Assembly (NCBI GenBank): GCA_019116585.1
Contig: DXBJ01000008.1
Location: forward strand, 1 to 64,000
From: Candidatus Faecalibacterium gallistercoris
GTDB lineage: Bacteria; Bacillota; Clostridia; Oscillospirales; Ruminococcaceae
DNA length: 64,000 nucleotides
Reading direction: 5' to 3'
A program made the position numbers and the translations under genes. Positions within the stretch are counted from its first letter, which is position 1; the number at the start of each line of letters is the position of its first letter. The notes under the pieces were generated by a model, which saw nothing but the letters and a program-made list of their open reading frames with translations, was not told the origin of the DNA and made no database searches. Below are positions 1-7,788 of the stretch, in pieces.

Positions 1-33
1 CGACATGTGCGGATGGACGGGACACATACAGGG

Positions 34-96
34 AAATTGAGCGCTGAGAGTGTGCGAGCCGCTTTGCGGCGAGTGCGCGGTTCAGCGCTCAATTTT
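34..96. terminator. Large perfect inverted repeat, probable terminator
   Basis: Fourteen-base arms at 34-47 and 82-95 are perfectly complementary and include the AAA/TTT ends, with T93-96 after the right arm. The loop holds a second hairpin (58-62 with 66-70). This is consistent with an intrinsic terminator of a gene to the left of the window, but the long loop is unusual. It could also be a palindromic repeat. Confidence 0.45.
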
Positions 97-104
97 GTCC
101 CCAG

Positions 105-229
105 GGGGATACCAGGGGGAAGGAATTTCTGCCCTGCGCAGCAGGCAGAAATGGGTCCCCCCTGGAGCGTGGCGCTTCTGCGCCACGCTGGGGCCGCCGG
201 GCTGACCGGCGGCCCTTCTGCGTATCCCC
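105..229. other. Multi-helix junction fold, possible structured RNA or repeat
   Basis: Bases 105-111 pair with 223-229 and enclose three perfect or near-perfect helices. These are 112-119 with 158-165 (capped by 125-133 with 144-152), 166-175 with 180-189 (four-base loop TTCT), and 191-200 with 206-215 (loop GCTGA). Together they form a cloverleaf-like four-way junction upstream of the promoter of the next gene. No coding gene is convincing here. I recognise no known RNA family. Alternatives are an intergenic palindromic repeat or a terminator array. Confidence 0.4.
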
Positions 230-247
230 GGCGCGGCTGGCGCGGGC

Positions 248-276
248 TTGCATTTTTCCGTTCCGGCCGCTATACT
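248..276 (+). promoter_or_regulatory. Sigma-A promoter of small membrane protein gene
   Basis: TTGCAT at 248-253 and TATACT at 271-276 are separated by exactly 17 bases, close to the housekeeping consensus. The start codon lies 24 bases downstream, behind an AAAAGGAGGG ribosome binding site. Confidence 0.6.
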
Positions 277-300
277 TACCTGTAAAAGGAGGGAGCTTCC

Positions 301-621
301 ATGCCCGAACACGATACCCAGCCCGCCGCCCCCACGCCGGAAGAGCGGGAGGCCCAGCTTGCCGCCCGGGAGGCCGCCCTGGCTGCCCGGGAAGCGGAGC
401 TCGCCGCCCGAGAGGCCGAAGCCGCCCAGGACCCCGCCCCCGCAAAAGGCGGCCTGCTGAACAACGGCGACCCCCACTTCAAAAACGAGAAGGAAAAGAT
501 CTACGACCACTTCCCCCTCAGCGTCCACCAGATGGACATCCTGATCGGGGTGCTGGTGGCGCTGATCGTGATCTTCGTCTTTTTGGGGGTCAACCAGATC
601 AGCTTTTTCGGCCTGTTTTGA
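301..621 (+). CDS. Small single-pass membrane protein with coiled coil
   Basis: The 106-residue protein has no family I recognise. Residues about 15-40 are a run of near-identical AAREAEL-type heptads that should form an alpha-helical coiled coil. A polar stretch follows, with an FPLSVHQMD segment near residue 75. The last 25 residues are one hydrophobic membrane helix ending in GLF. The predicted topology is an N-terminal cytoplasmic coiled coil anchored by its C-terminus. It has its own promoter (248-276) and a strong ribosome binding site just before the ATG, so it is very likely expressed. It is not in an operon. The function is unknown. Confidence 0.75.
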   Translation: MPEHDTQPAAPTPEEREAQLAAREAALAAREAELAAREAEAAQDPAPAKGGLLNNGDPHFKNEKEKIYDHFPLSVHQMDILIGVLVALIVIFVFLGVNQISFFGLF

Positions 622-649
622 TCCGGGCCGCCCCAGCCGCAACATCAAA

Positions 650-744
650 ATGCCGCAGAGCGCTGCGCCCGGCCCAACGGCCCGGCACACGCCCTGCGGC
701 ATCTGTGTTGTATACAGTCCGGACCGACGTCCGGGAGGCTTTTT
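650..744 (+). terminator. Terminator region after the small membrane protein gene
   Basis: A hairpin of 650-658 with 694-702 is followed by a second stem, 719-724 with 729-734. A T run at 740-744 completes a plausible intrinsic terminator for the plus-strand gene. Confidence 0.5.
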
Positions 745-750
745 CGTTTG

Positions 751-2109
751 TCAGATCAGGCCCTGCACCAGGATGGCCAGGATCAGGATGGGCAGCACAA
801 ACTGCAGGTACCGCTTGAACCACTTGGACTTGGGCAGTTTGATGCCCTCGCCGGCGTTGGCCTCGGCAAAGTACTTGTCGTAGCCCCAGCCCCACTTGCT
901 GACGCAGAACAGCAGGAAGATCAGCGAGCCGATGGGCAGCAGCAGGTTGCTGACCAGGAAGTCCTCGGTGTCCAGGACATTTTTGCCGCCCAGGAAGGTC
1001 AGGCCGCTCCAGAGGTTGTAGCCCAGCACACAGGGCACGCTGGCCACCAGGACGATGACCATATTGATGAGGCAGGACTTTTTGCGCTCCCAGCCAAAGC
1101 AGTCGCAGCAGATGACCAGGATGTTTTCAAATACCGCGATGACGGTGGTAAAGCTGGCGAAGGTCATGAACACAAAGAACAGGCTGCCCCACAGCCGCCC
1201 GCCGGGCATATTGACAAAGACCTCGGTCAGGGTGATGAAGATCAGGGAGGGGCCCTGGTCCGGCTCGATGCCGTAGGCAAAGCAGGCCGGGAAAATGATC
1301 ATGCCGCTCATCATGGCCACAAAGGTGTCCAGCGCGCAGATGCGGATGGCCTCGCCGGGCAGGGTGTTGTCCCGCTTCATGTAGCTGCCAAAGATCTCCA
1401 TGGCGGCGATGCCCAGGCTCAGGGTGAAGAAGGACTGGTTCATGGCGGCCATGGCCACGTTGCCGATGCCCACCTCGGCGGCGCGCTCCACGCTGGGCAG
1501 CAGGTAGAAGGACACGCCCGACCCCGCGCCGGGCAGCAGGACGCTGTTGACGGCCAGGATCACGATCAGGACCAGCAGGGCGATCATCATCCATTTGCTG
1601 ATCCGCTCCAGGCCGTTCTGCAGCCCAAAGCTGACCACCGCAAAGCCCGCAATGACGATCACCACCATCCACAGGCCCATCTCGGCGGGGTTGGCCAGCA
1701 TGGTGTTGAAGGCGTCGGCCGCGTGGCCGGCCCCCAGGTCCACAAACTGGCCGGTGGCAAACTTGGCAAAATAGTCCAGCATCCAGCCGGCCACGGTGGT
1801 GTAGTACATCATCAGCAGGTAGCAGCCCGCCATGCAGAACCACCCGTGGATGTGCCATTTGGAGCCCGCCGGCTCCAGCGCCTGATAGCCCTGCACCGCG
1901 CTTTTGCGGCTGGCACGGCCCACGGCCAGCTCCATGGTCAGCACCGGCACGCCCATGATGACCAGGAACATCAGGTAGAACAGCACGAACAGGCCGCCGC
2001 CGTTCTGCCCCACCAGGAACGGGAAGCGCCACACGTTCCCGATGCCGATCGCACAGCCCGCGCTGACCAGGATGAAGCCCAGCCGCGAGCCAAAGGTTTC
2101 ACGTTTCAT
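751..2109 (-). CDS. Sodium-dependent SNF (NSS) family transporter
   Basis: A 452-residue multi-pass membrane protein of the neurotransmitter:sodium symporter family, which imports amino acids or related solutes with Na+. The N-terminus carries the family signature: GSRLGFILVSAGCAIGIGNVWRFP in helix 1, where substrate and Na+ bind, followed by the NGGG segment. About eleven to twelve hydrophobic helices follow, the usual count for short bacterial members. I chose the ATG at 2109 because AGGAGG sits directly upstream; an in-frame ATG 18 bases earlier lacks a site. The gene is monocistronic. The substrate cannot be read from sequence. Confidence 0.92.
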   Translation of the reverse strand: MKRETFGSRLGFILVSAGCAIGIGNVWRFPFLVGQNGGGLFVLFYLMFLVIMGVPVLTMELAVGRASRKSAVQGYQALEPAGSKWHIHGWFCMAGCYLLMMYYTTVAGWMLDYFAKFATGQFVDLGAGHAADAFNTMLANPAEMGLWMVVIVIAGFAVVSFGLQNGLERISKWMMIALLVLIVILAVNSVLLPGAGSGVSFYLLPSVERAAEVGIGNVAMAAMNQSFFTLSLGIAAMEIFGSYMKRDNTLPGEAIRICALDTFVAMMSGMIIFPACFAYGIEPDQGPSLIFITLTEVFVNMPGGRLWGSLFFVFMTFASFTTVIAVFENILVICCDCFGWERKKSCLINMVIVLVASVPCVLGYNLWSGLTFLGGKNVLDTEDFLVSNLLLPIGSLIFLLFCVSKWGWGYDKYFAEANAGEGIKLPKSKWFKRYLQFVLPILILAILVQGLI

Positions 2110-2248
2110 GATTTTCCTCCTAAACAATCTACATACGCCGGTATGAGCGGCCTCTCTATTGTATCCGCCCGGAGGACAGGATGCAAGGGGGAACCCGGCT
2201 TTTTACCCTGCGGCGGCAAAAAATCGTTTGATTCGATGCTATCCATCG

Positions 2249-2284
2249 AAAAAATCGAAGGCCCTGCCATCCGACAGGGCCTTC
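2249..2284 (-). terminator. Intrinsic terminator of the lipoprotein gene
   Basis: A ten-base-pair stem (2257-2266 with 2275-2284) is followed on the minus strand by six T (complement of A2249-2254). Confidence 0.8.
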
Positions 2285-2300
2285 CCGGTTTCTATTTGCT

Positions 2301-2855
2301 TCAGGTGCGGACCAGCAGCAGCGCATAGACGGCGCGGCCGTCCGGGCCGTCCTCCACGCTGAGGTAGACCTGGCACGCCATGCCTTCCTTCCGGGCGGCG
2401 CTCATCTCCTGCACCGCCGCCGGCAGGGTCGCAGCGTCCGGCCCGGCTGCACCGGGCAGCGTGGGCATCCGCAGGATGCAGCAGACGCCCGCTTCCTCCG
2501 AGGCCAGCAGGCTGGGCAGATCGCTGTAGACGGCAGCGTCCACGCCCGCCCGGCGCAAAGACGCTTTCAGGGCCCGCGTCAAGCCGCTCCCGTCCGCCGT
2601 CCGCCGGTTCAGAGCCTGATTCAGCGCATCCTGGACCCGCTGGTCGCCGCCGGCTTCCAGGCCGCTTCGGGCCAGGGCATCCTTATAAATGGCGGCCAGC
2701 GCTTCCGTTCCGTCCTCCCCCAGAAGGGCGGAGGTCCCAACCCCCGCGGGGTCCTCCACGTCGCTCGGGTCATACAGGCTGCTGCATCCGGTCAGGCAGC
2801 CGGCGGCCAGCAGGGCCGACGCAAGCAGGGCGGCACACATGAGATGTTTCAACAC
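2301..2855 (-). CDS. Putative lipoprotein of unknown function
   Basis: 184 residues. The N-terminus has a type II signal peptide: positive start MLKH, a hydrophobic core, and the lipobox LLAAGC, with a second possible cysteine a few residues on (LTGC). The mature protein should be anchored outside the cell by lipidation. The mature part is Ala/Leu rich and helical with no domain I recognise; it contains two adjacent cysteines near residue 130 (GVCCILR). It is transcribed divergently from the XRE regulator at 3006, which may control it. Its own terminator lies just downstream. Function unknown. Confidence 0.75.
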   Translation of the reverse strand: MLKHLMCAALLASALLAAGCLTGCSSLYDPSDVEDPAGVGTSALLGEDGTEALAAIYKDALARSGLEAGGDQRVQDALNQALNRRTADGSGLTRALKASLRRAGVDAAVYSDLPSLLASEEAGVCCILRMPTLPGAAGPDAATLPAAVQEMSAARKEGMACQVYLSVEDGPDGRAVYALLLVRT

Positions 2856-3005
2856 AATATCCTCCTTTCAAACCTTGGCAGGTTCCATCAAGTTTAGTTT
2901 AACACAGAGTTTAGATAGAATCAACGAATTGTTACACTCTTTTTGTTAACCAAACGTTATATACTTCTTTATACAATAGTTAAAAATTGTACAAAGAGGC
3001 TTTTC

Positions 3006-3389
3006 ATGTACGAGTTTGACCTTGGGTTAAAAATCAAATCCTACCGGATCTCCATCAACTTGACGCAGGCCCAGTTCGGCGAGCGGATCGGCGTGTCGGG
3101 CGCCGCCGTCTCGTTTTACGAGACCGGCACCCGGACGCCCTCCCACCGCGTCCTGATGCGGATCGCCAACGTGATGGGCGTCTCCATCGACTCTCTGCTG
3201 GGCAAAGCGATGTTTGATCCCGTAAGCCCACCGGCCGACAATGCCGTCACTCTGGACATCACCCGCCTCACCGCCGAACAGCGCCGCATCGTGCGGCGGA
3301 CGGTGGAGTTGTTCGACGCCTACAACCGCCTCCAACAGGAAACCGCCCTGCCCGGCCCCCTGGACGGGGAGGCCGCCGTACAAGAATAG
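3006..3389 (+). CDS. XRE-family helix-turn-helix regulator
   Basis: 127 residues. Residues about 6-62 are a Cro/C1-type HTH: LGLKIKSYR...LTQAQFGERIGVSGAAVSFYETGTRTPSHRVLMRIANVMGVSIDSLLG, with the expected recognition helix around VSGAAVSFYE. The C-terminal 60 residues are helical and may mediate dimerisation. I start at MYEFDL because this lies at the family's normal N-terminus; the open frame extends 21 codons further upstream without a ribosome binding site. It is divergent from the lipoprotein gene across an AT-rich 150-base gap that must hold both promoters, so autoregulation and control of the lipoprotein are likely. Confidence 0.85.
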   Translation: MYEFDLGLKIKSYRISINLTQAQFGERIGVSGAAVSFYETGTRTPSHRVLMRIANVMGVSIDSLLGKAMFDPVSPPADNAVTLDITRLTAEQRRIVRRTVELFDAYNRLQQETALPGPLDGEAAVQE

Positions 3390-3434
3390 CATCCCGCCGT
3401 CCCGGGCATCCTGAACAAAAAAGGAGGCCCGCAG

Positions 3435-4175
3435 ATGGACAAAAAGGACAAGAAAAAGACCAAACACGCCCCGGAGGCAGCCGCAGAGCAGCCCGACGGC
3501 GGCAGCGGGGAGACCGAGCGCCGCGCCTTTGCCCAGGAGCAGCTGGAGACCATGGGCACCGTCAGCCTGACCAAAGGGGCCCACGCCATCCACTGTCTGA
3601 CCGTCATCGGCCAGATCGAGGGGCACGTGGAGGCCCCCCAGGGCCAAAAGACCACCAAATACGAGCACGTCATCCCCCAGCTGGTGGCGGTCCAGGAGGA
3701 CCCCGCCATCGAGGGGCTGCTGGTGCTGCTGAACACGGTGGGGGGCGACGTGGAAGCCGGGCTGGCCCTGGCCGAGCTGATCGCCGGCATCTCCAAGCCC
3801 AGCGCCACGCTGGTGCTGGGGGGCGGGCATTCCATCGGCATCCCCCTGGCGGTCAGCGCACGGCGCAGCTTTATCGTGCCCACCGCCACCATGACCGTCC
3901 ACCCGGTCCGCCATTCGGGGATGATCTTGGGCGTGCCCCAGACCATGCGCTGGTTCGAGCAGATGCAGGAGCGGATCACCGGCTTTGTGGAGCGCCACAG
4001 CCAGATGCCGGCAGGCCGCTTCAACGAGCTGATGCTCCACACCGGCGAGCTGGTCATGGACATGGGCACCGTCCTGGACGGGCGGCGCGCCGTGGAGGAA
4101 GGGCTGATCGACCAGCTGGGCGGTCTGTCCGAGGCCATGCGCTGGCTCTACCGCGAGATCGAATCCCAGGCCTGA
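3435..4175 (+). CDS. tepA: ClpP-like serine protease of TepA/YlbI type
   Basis: 246 residues. After a charged, disordered N-terminus (about 45 residues, Lys/Glu rich) comes a ClpP-fold domain. It has a VGGDVEAGLALAELI segment, the nucleophile in GGGHSIGIPLAVSA (Ser of GHSIG) and the active-site His in MTVHPVRHSG. The family (Bacillus TepA/YlbI) is a soluble ClpP homologue linked to protein export and spore biology, without a known ATPase partner. The ribosome binding site AAAGGAGGCCC precedes the ATG. A strong terminator follows. It lies between the XRE gene and rex but in its own transcript end. The family assignment is firm; the physiological substrate is unknown. Confidence 0.85.
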   Translation: MDKKDKKKTKHAPEAAAEQPDGGSGETERRAFAQEQLETMGTVSLTKGAHAIHCLTVIGQIEGHVEAPQGQKTTKYEHVIPQLVAVQEDPAIEGLLVLLNTVGGDVEAGLALAELIAGISKPSATLVLGGGHSIGIPLAVSARRSFIVPTATMTVHPVRHSGMILGVPQTMRWFEQMQERITGFVERHSQMPAGRFNELMLHTGELVMDMGTVLDGRRAVEEGLIDQLGGLSEAMRWLYREIESQA

Positions 4176-4186
4176 CCGGCCCCTGC

Positions 4187-4214
4187 GCCCCTGCTTTGGG
4201 CAGGGGCATTTTTT
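4187..4214 (+). terminator. Intrinsic terminator after tepA
   Basis: A seven-base-pair GC stem (4187-4193 with 4201-4207) is followed by ATTTTTT. Confidence 0.85.
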
Positions 4215-4266
4215 GTGCCGGGACGGGGCACTTTGTGAAAGAAACCGCAAAAACATTGACAAGGGT

Positions 4267-4294
4267 TTGACATTCTTCCGGATTGCTGTATACT
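4267..4294 (+). promoter_or_regulatory. Sigma-A promoter of rex
   Basis: TTGACA (4267-4272) and TATACT (4289-4294) are spaced 16 bases apart, about 100 bases before the rex ATG. Another TTGACA starts at 4256. I see no complete Rex operator palindrome here, only a TTTGTGAA half near 4225. Confidence 0.7.
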
Positions 4295-4395
4295 AGGAAT
4301 ATAGAGTTAGAGAGCAAAACGTCTCATTCCGGCCAAGATTTCTACATTTTGGGCGCCACTATTCCACAAATCATTGTACATGAGGAGGTCCTGTC

Positions 4396-5034
4396 ATGAA
4401 TCCGTCCGCTAAGGCTTCGGTGCCGGTCATCCGCCGCCTGCCCAAATACTACCGCTACCTCCGCGCCCTCAAGGACGCGGGCGTTGGCAGCATCTCTTCC
4501 CGGGAGCTGGCCGCCCAGATGGGCACCACGGCCTCCCAGGTCCGCCAGGACTTCAACTGCATCGGCAACGTCAACGGCCGGCAGGGCATCGGCTACTCGG
4601 TGGATAAGCTGCTGTACATCCTGGAGGGTCTGCTGTTTGGCGGCGGCGACCGCCTGCCCGCCATCCTGATCGGCTGCGGGCGTCTGGGCACCGCGGTGAG
4701 CAGCTTCATCGCCAACAACAACAACGGTTTCACCCTGATCGCCGCCTTCGACGTCAAGCCCGAGCTGATGGGCCAGACCATCAGCGGCATCCCCATCCGC
4801 CCCCTGGACAGCCTGGAGGACTTCTGCAGCGAGCATCACCCCCAGATGGCGGTCCTCTGCGTGCCCCGCAGCGGGGCCGAGCAGATCAGCGGCCGGCTGG
4901 TGGAGCTGGGCATCCGGGGCTACTGGAACTTTTCCCACTACGACCTGTCGGTGCCCTACCCCGACGCGGTGGCGGAAAACGTCCACCTCGGCGACAGCCT
5001 GATGAGCCTGGGCTACCGGCTGCGCAACGACTGA
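4396..5034 (+). CDS. rex: Redox-sensing transcriptional repressor Rex
   Basis: 212 residues, the normal Rex length. An N-terminal winged helix (residues 10-85) contains RRLPKYYRYLRAL and the recognition segment SSRELAAQMGTTASQVRQDF. A Rossmann domain with GCGRLGTAVSSF (residues about 93-104) binds NADH/NAD+. The C-terminal segment around YWNFSHYDLSVP and the LGDSLMSLGYRL helix is the family's domain-swap region. Rex represses fermentative and NADH-reoxidising genes when NAD+ is high and releases DNA when NADH accumulates. Its presence fits the mixed-acid metabolism indicated by pflBA. Monocistronic with its own promoter. Confidence 0.95.
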   Translation: MNPSAKASVPVIRRLPKYYRYLRALKDAGVGSISSRELAAQMGTTASQVRQDFNCIGNVNGRQGIGYSVDKLLYILEGLLFGGGDRLPAILIGCGRLGTAVSSFIANNNNGFTLIAAFDVKPELMGQTISGIPIRPLDSLEDFCSEHHPQMAVLCVPRSGAEQISGRLVELGIRGYWNFSHYDLSVPYPDAVAENVHLGDSLMSLGYRLRND

Positions 5035-5140
5035 CCGGGCGCGGCCCCAGAGCAAGATCTCACCCTGTCCGATCCGGCCTGCGCACACCGTCCAGGCCGG
5101 ATCCCTTTTCGACCGTCCACCCATCGTTTCGAGGCATTGT

Positions 5141-5752
5141 ATGGCAAAGCTTTATTTCCGGTACGGCGCGATGAACAGCGGCAAAAGCACCGCCCTGATG
5201 CAGGTCGCGCACAACTACGAAGAACAGGGGATGCGGGTGCTGATCCTGAAACCCCAGGTCGACTCCAAAGGGGGCGGCGAGCTGGTCAGCCGGCTGGGGG
5301 TACGGCGGAAAGCCGACCTCCTGATCCGCCCCGGCGACGACGTGTTCCTGGCGGTGGAGGCCGACCGCGCCGCCCACCAGACCCCGCTGGCCTGCGTCCT
5401 GTGCGACGAGAGCCAATTCTTCACCCCGGCGCAGGCCGAGCAGCTGTTCATGGTCACCGTCGATCTGGGCATCCCGGTCATCTGCTACGGGCTGCGCAGC
5501 GATTTTTCCCTCCAAGGCTTCCCCGGCTCCACCCGCCTGATGGAGCTGGCGCACACCATCGAGGAGATGAAAACCATCTGCACCTGCGGGCGCAAAGCCA
5601 TCTGCAACGCCCGCAAGGTGGGGGGCAAGTTCGTCTTTGAGGGCGAGCAGGTGGCCATCGACATGGAAAACGACGTCCAATACGTCAGCATGTGCCCCCA
5701 GTGCTATTTCCGGGAGCGGCGCGCTTTTTATGCCGCGCGCCGGGAAAAATGA
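5141..5752 (+). CDS. tdk: Thymidine kinase (type II)
   Basis: 203 residues. Phosphorylates thymidine with ATP for nucleotide salvage. The P-loop is in GAMNSGKSTALMQVAHNYEEQG (GAMNSGKS), the DE-type Walker B is VLCDESQFF, and the substrate lasso lies around YGLRSDFSLQGFPGS. Four cysteines form the structural zinc site: TCGRKAICNAR (two Cys) and MCPQCYF (two Cys). The ATG follows a poorly defined ribosome binding site. A GC-rich terminator lies about 70 bases downstream. All catalytic features are present. Confidence 0.95.
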   Translation: MAKLYFRYGAMNSGKSTALMQVAHNYEEQGMRVLILKPQVDSKGGGELVSRLGVRRKADLLIRPGDDVFLAVEADRAAHQTPLACVLCDESQFFTPAQAEQLFMVTVDLGIPVICYGLRSDFSLQGFPGSTRLMELAHTIEEMKTICTCGRKAICNARKVGGKFVFEGEQVAIDMENDVQYVSMCPQCYFRERRAFYAARREK

Positions 5753-5823
5753 CTTCTTATCGCCGGGGCCGGGCCCGGAGGGGCCTGCCTGCCCCGCGCA
5801 AATGTTGCCCACACGCGCCGCGC

Positions 5824-5852
5824 GCGCCGCAGCTGCCTGCCGCGGCGCTTTT
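5824..5852 (+). terminator. Terminator after tdk
   Basis: GCGCCGC (5824-5830) pairs with GCGGCGC (5842-5848), followed by TTTT. Confidence 0.6.
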
Positions 5853-6205
5853 CTGTTGCCGGCGGCGGGGCGGGTCCGGGGCCGCCCGGCGGGCCGGAGG
5901 CGGACAGGGCCTTGCAAAATCGTTAATATATCAGCAATTTAAAAACTTATTCCGTCACTTTTCCCCAAAATCTGTACAAATCGCTGTTGTGTACAAGTTG
6001 CACAACTTTTTGTTGCAAGTTTGGATATTTCGGCAAATGCTCCGAAAGGCTTGTTTTCAGTATGGCAAGATATGCGCGTTTTCGCCTTTCAAACCACAAT
6101 TTGCGTCTTTCTTTTCGCGCAGTTTTTTGTTGTCATAATTGTATACAAGGGGGGTCAGCGATAGCCCCCTGAGAGTTTTGTGTTTTACAATTAGGAGGAG
6201 AAAAA
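5853..6205 (+). promoter_or_regulatory. Long upstream region of the ABC transporter operon
   Basis: This 350-base gap is GC-rich at first, then abruptly AT-rich from about 5915. It has several TTGT/ACAA-type inverted halves (5980-6020, GTGTACAAGTTGCACAAC), which look like operator sequence. I find no good -35/-10 pair; TATACA at 6142-6147 lacks a proper -35, which suggests activator dependence. AraC control is my inference. A possible GGGGGG...CCCCCT stem lies at 6149-6170, before the AGGAGG ribosome binding site. Confidence 0.4.
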
Positions 6206-7576
6206 ATGAGCAACGCAATTTCCCGTCGTGACTTCCTGAAGGTCACTGGTGCTGTGGGTGCAGCCGGCCTGTTGGCTGCCTGCGGCGGCGGCAGCAGCTC
6301 TTCTACTGCAGCCAACTCCGCTCCCGCTTCTGTGGCCGCCCCCTCGGGCGACGCCGTTGAGCTGAGCATCAGCTGGTGGGGCGGCGAGTCCCGCCACGAG
6401 GCTTACCAGGCAGCCATCGCCGCCTTCAGCGAGGCCAACTCCAACATCACCGTCAACCCCACCTTCGCCGCATGGTCCGGCTGGGAGGACACCATGTCCA
6501 CCAAGTTTGCCGGCGGCGTGGCCGAGGACGTCTGCCAGGTCAACTGGAACTGGCTGTACAACTACTCCGGCAATGCCCAGACCTTCCTGGATCTGAACAG
6601 CGTCTCCGATTACATCGACTTCTCCCAGTGGGATGAGGCCACCCTGGGCGCCTGCTATGTGGCAAACTCCCAGCAGGCCGTGCCCGTCTCGATGACCGGC
6701 CGTATCTTCTACTGGAACATGACCACCTTCAACAAGGCCGGCATCACCGAGGTGCCCAAGACCCTGGACGACCTGATGGCCGCCGGCGCCGCCTTCCAGA
6801 GCCAGCTGGGCGATGACTACTATCCCCTGCACCTGGGCGGCTACGACCGTATGATCCTGACCGTCTTCTATCTGGAGTCCATCTACGGCAAGGACTGGGC
6901 CGACCCCGCCACCTCCACCCTGAACTACACCGCCGACGAGATCGCCGAGGGCCTGGACTTCATCAAGAGCCTGGTGGACAACCATGTGGTCATGCCTCTG
7001 CCCACCTACTACGGCAACAACGGCTCCACCGCCGCCAACCAGTCCAACGAGTGGATCACCGGTAAGATCGCCGGCATCTTCGAGTGGGATTCCTCCGCTG
7101 CCAAGTACCAGGATTCCCTGGACGAGGAGAACCGCCCCGGCTTCACCGTCGGCGAGGAGATCAAGTTCGGCGATTACAACGGCGGCTTCACCAAGGTGTC
7201 CATGGGCCTGGCCATCACCCAGACCTGCCAGCACCCCGCCGAGGCTGCCATGCTGATCAACTTCCTGCTGAACGAGGAAGAGGGTGCCTCCATCATGGGC
7301 TCTGAGTGCGGCATCCCCGCCTCCAAGTCCGGCCTGGCCGCCGCCGAGGCTGCCGGCGCCATCGACGAGCTGGTGGCCGAGGCCAACGGCAAGGTCATGG
7401 CGTTCAACGCCTTCCAGCTGGACCCCCTGTTCGAGGACGACACCCTGAAGGCCGACGGCACCGGCGTCTACCAGGAAGTCTTTGACACCATCGACTACGA
7501 CGGCGTATCCGGCGCCGATGTGGTGGACATCCTGCTGGACGGCATGGAAGGCGTGGGCTACACCATCAACGCTTAA
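6206..7576 (+). CDS. Tat-type lipoprotein sugar-binding protein of ABC importer
   Basis: 456 residues; extracellular family 1 solute-binding protein that captures sugar outside the cell and delivers it to the two permeases downstream. The N-terminus has a twin-arginine signal (SRRDFLKVTG) running into a lipobox (LLAAC), so it is likely exported folded and lipid-anchored. A Ser/Ala linker precedes the binding domain, which begins VELSISWWGGESRHEAYQAAI, typical of the family. Aromatic residues for sugar stacking are plentiful (WNWLYNY, FEWDSS). The AGGAGG site precedes the ATG. The linked GH28 and GH105 genes suggest oligogalacturonides or rhamnogalacturonan fragments as ligand; that is inference. 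Confidence 0.92.
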   Translation: MSNAISRRDFLKVTGAVGAAGLLAACGGGSSSSTAANSAPASVAAPSGDAVELSISWWGGESRHEAYQAAIAAFSEANSNITVNPTFAAWSGWEDTMSTKFAGGVAEDVCQVNWNWLYNYSGNAQTFLDLNSVSDYIDFSQWDEATLGACYVANSQQAVPVSMTGRIFYWNMTTFNKAGITEVPKTLDDLMAAGAAFQSQLGDDYYPLHLGGYDRMILTVFYLESIYGKDWADPATSTLNYTADEIAEGLDFIKSLVDNHVVMPLPTYYGNNGSTAANQSNEWITGKIAGIFEWDSSAAKYQDSLDEENRPGFTVGEEIKFGDYNGGFTKVSMGLAITQTCQHPAEAAMLINFLLNEEEGASIMGSECGIPASKSGLAAAEAAGAIDELVAEANGKVMAFNAFQLDPLFEDDTLKADGTGVYQEVFDTIDYDGVSGADVVDILLDGMEGVGYTINA

Positions 7577-7788
7577 TCGGTTTTTGCAAGGCTCCTTTTG
7601 CCGAAAGGCAGCTGTGTTGTAAAAGCGCCAACGGGAGGGGCGCCTGTATCCCTCAAGATCCGGGTGCTCCTCTTTTTCCGGCGCAAATTTAGGCTTTTTG
7701 CCCTATAGTTTTGCGCTAAAGCATCCATTTTACAGCACCATGCTGCATTTTGAAGTTATATCACACTATAAAAAGGAGGAATCCCCTG
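7577..7788 (+). other. Intercistronic stem-loop region
   Basis: The 212-base gap between binding protein and permease contains GCGCC/GGCGC stems around 7625-7645 and T-rich stretches at 7672-7678 and 7696-7700. It fits the common arrangement in which partial termination or RNA stability raises the binding protein over the permeases. No gene seen. Confidence 0.45.

Noticed and set aside
748..2328. A 526-codon plus-strand frame opposite the SNF transporter
   Set aside because: Low-complexity His/Gln/Gly-rich translation, no ribosome binding site, and the opposite strand encodes a clear transporter.
4220..4260. A Rex operator upstream of rex
   Set aside because: Only one half-site-like TTTGTGAA is visible; the second half of the palindrome is missing.
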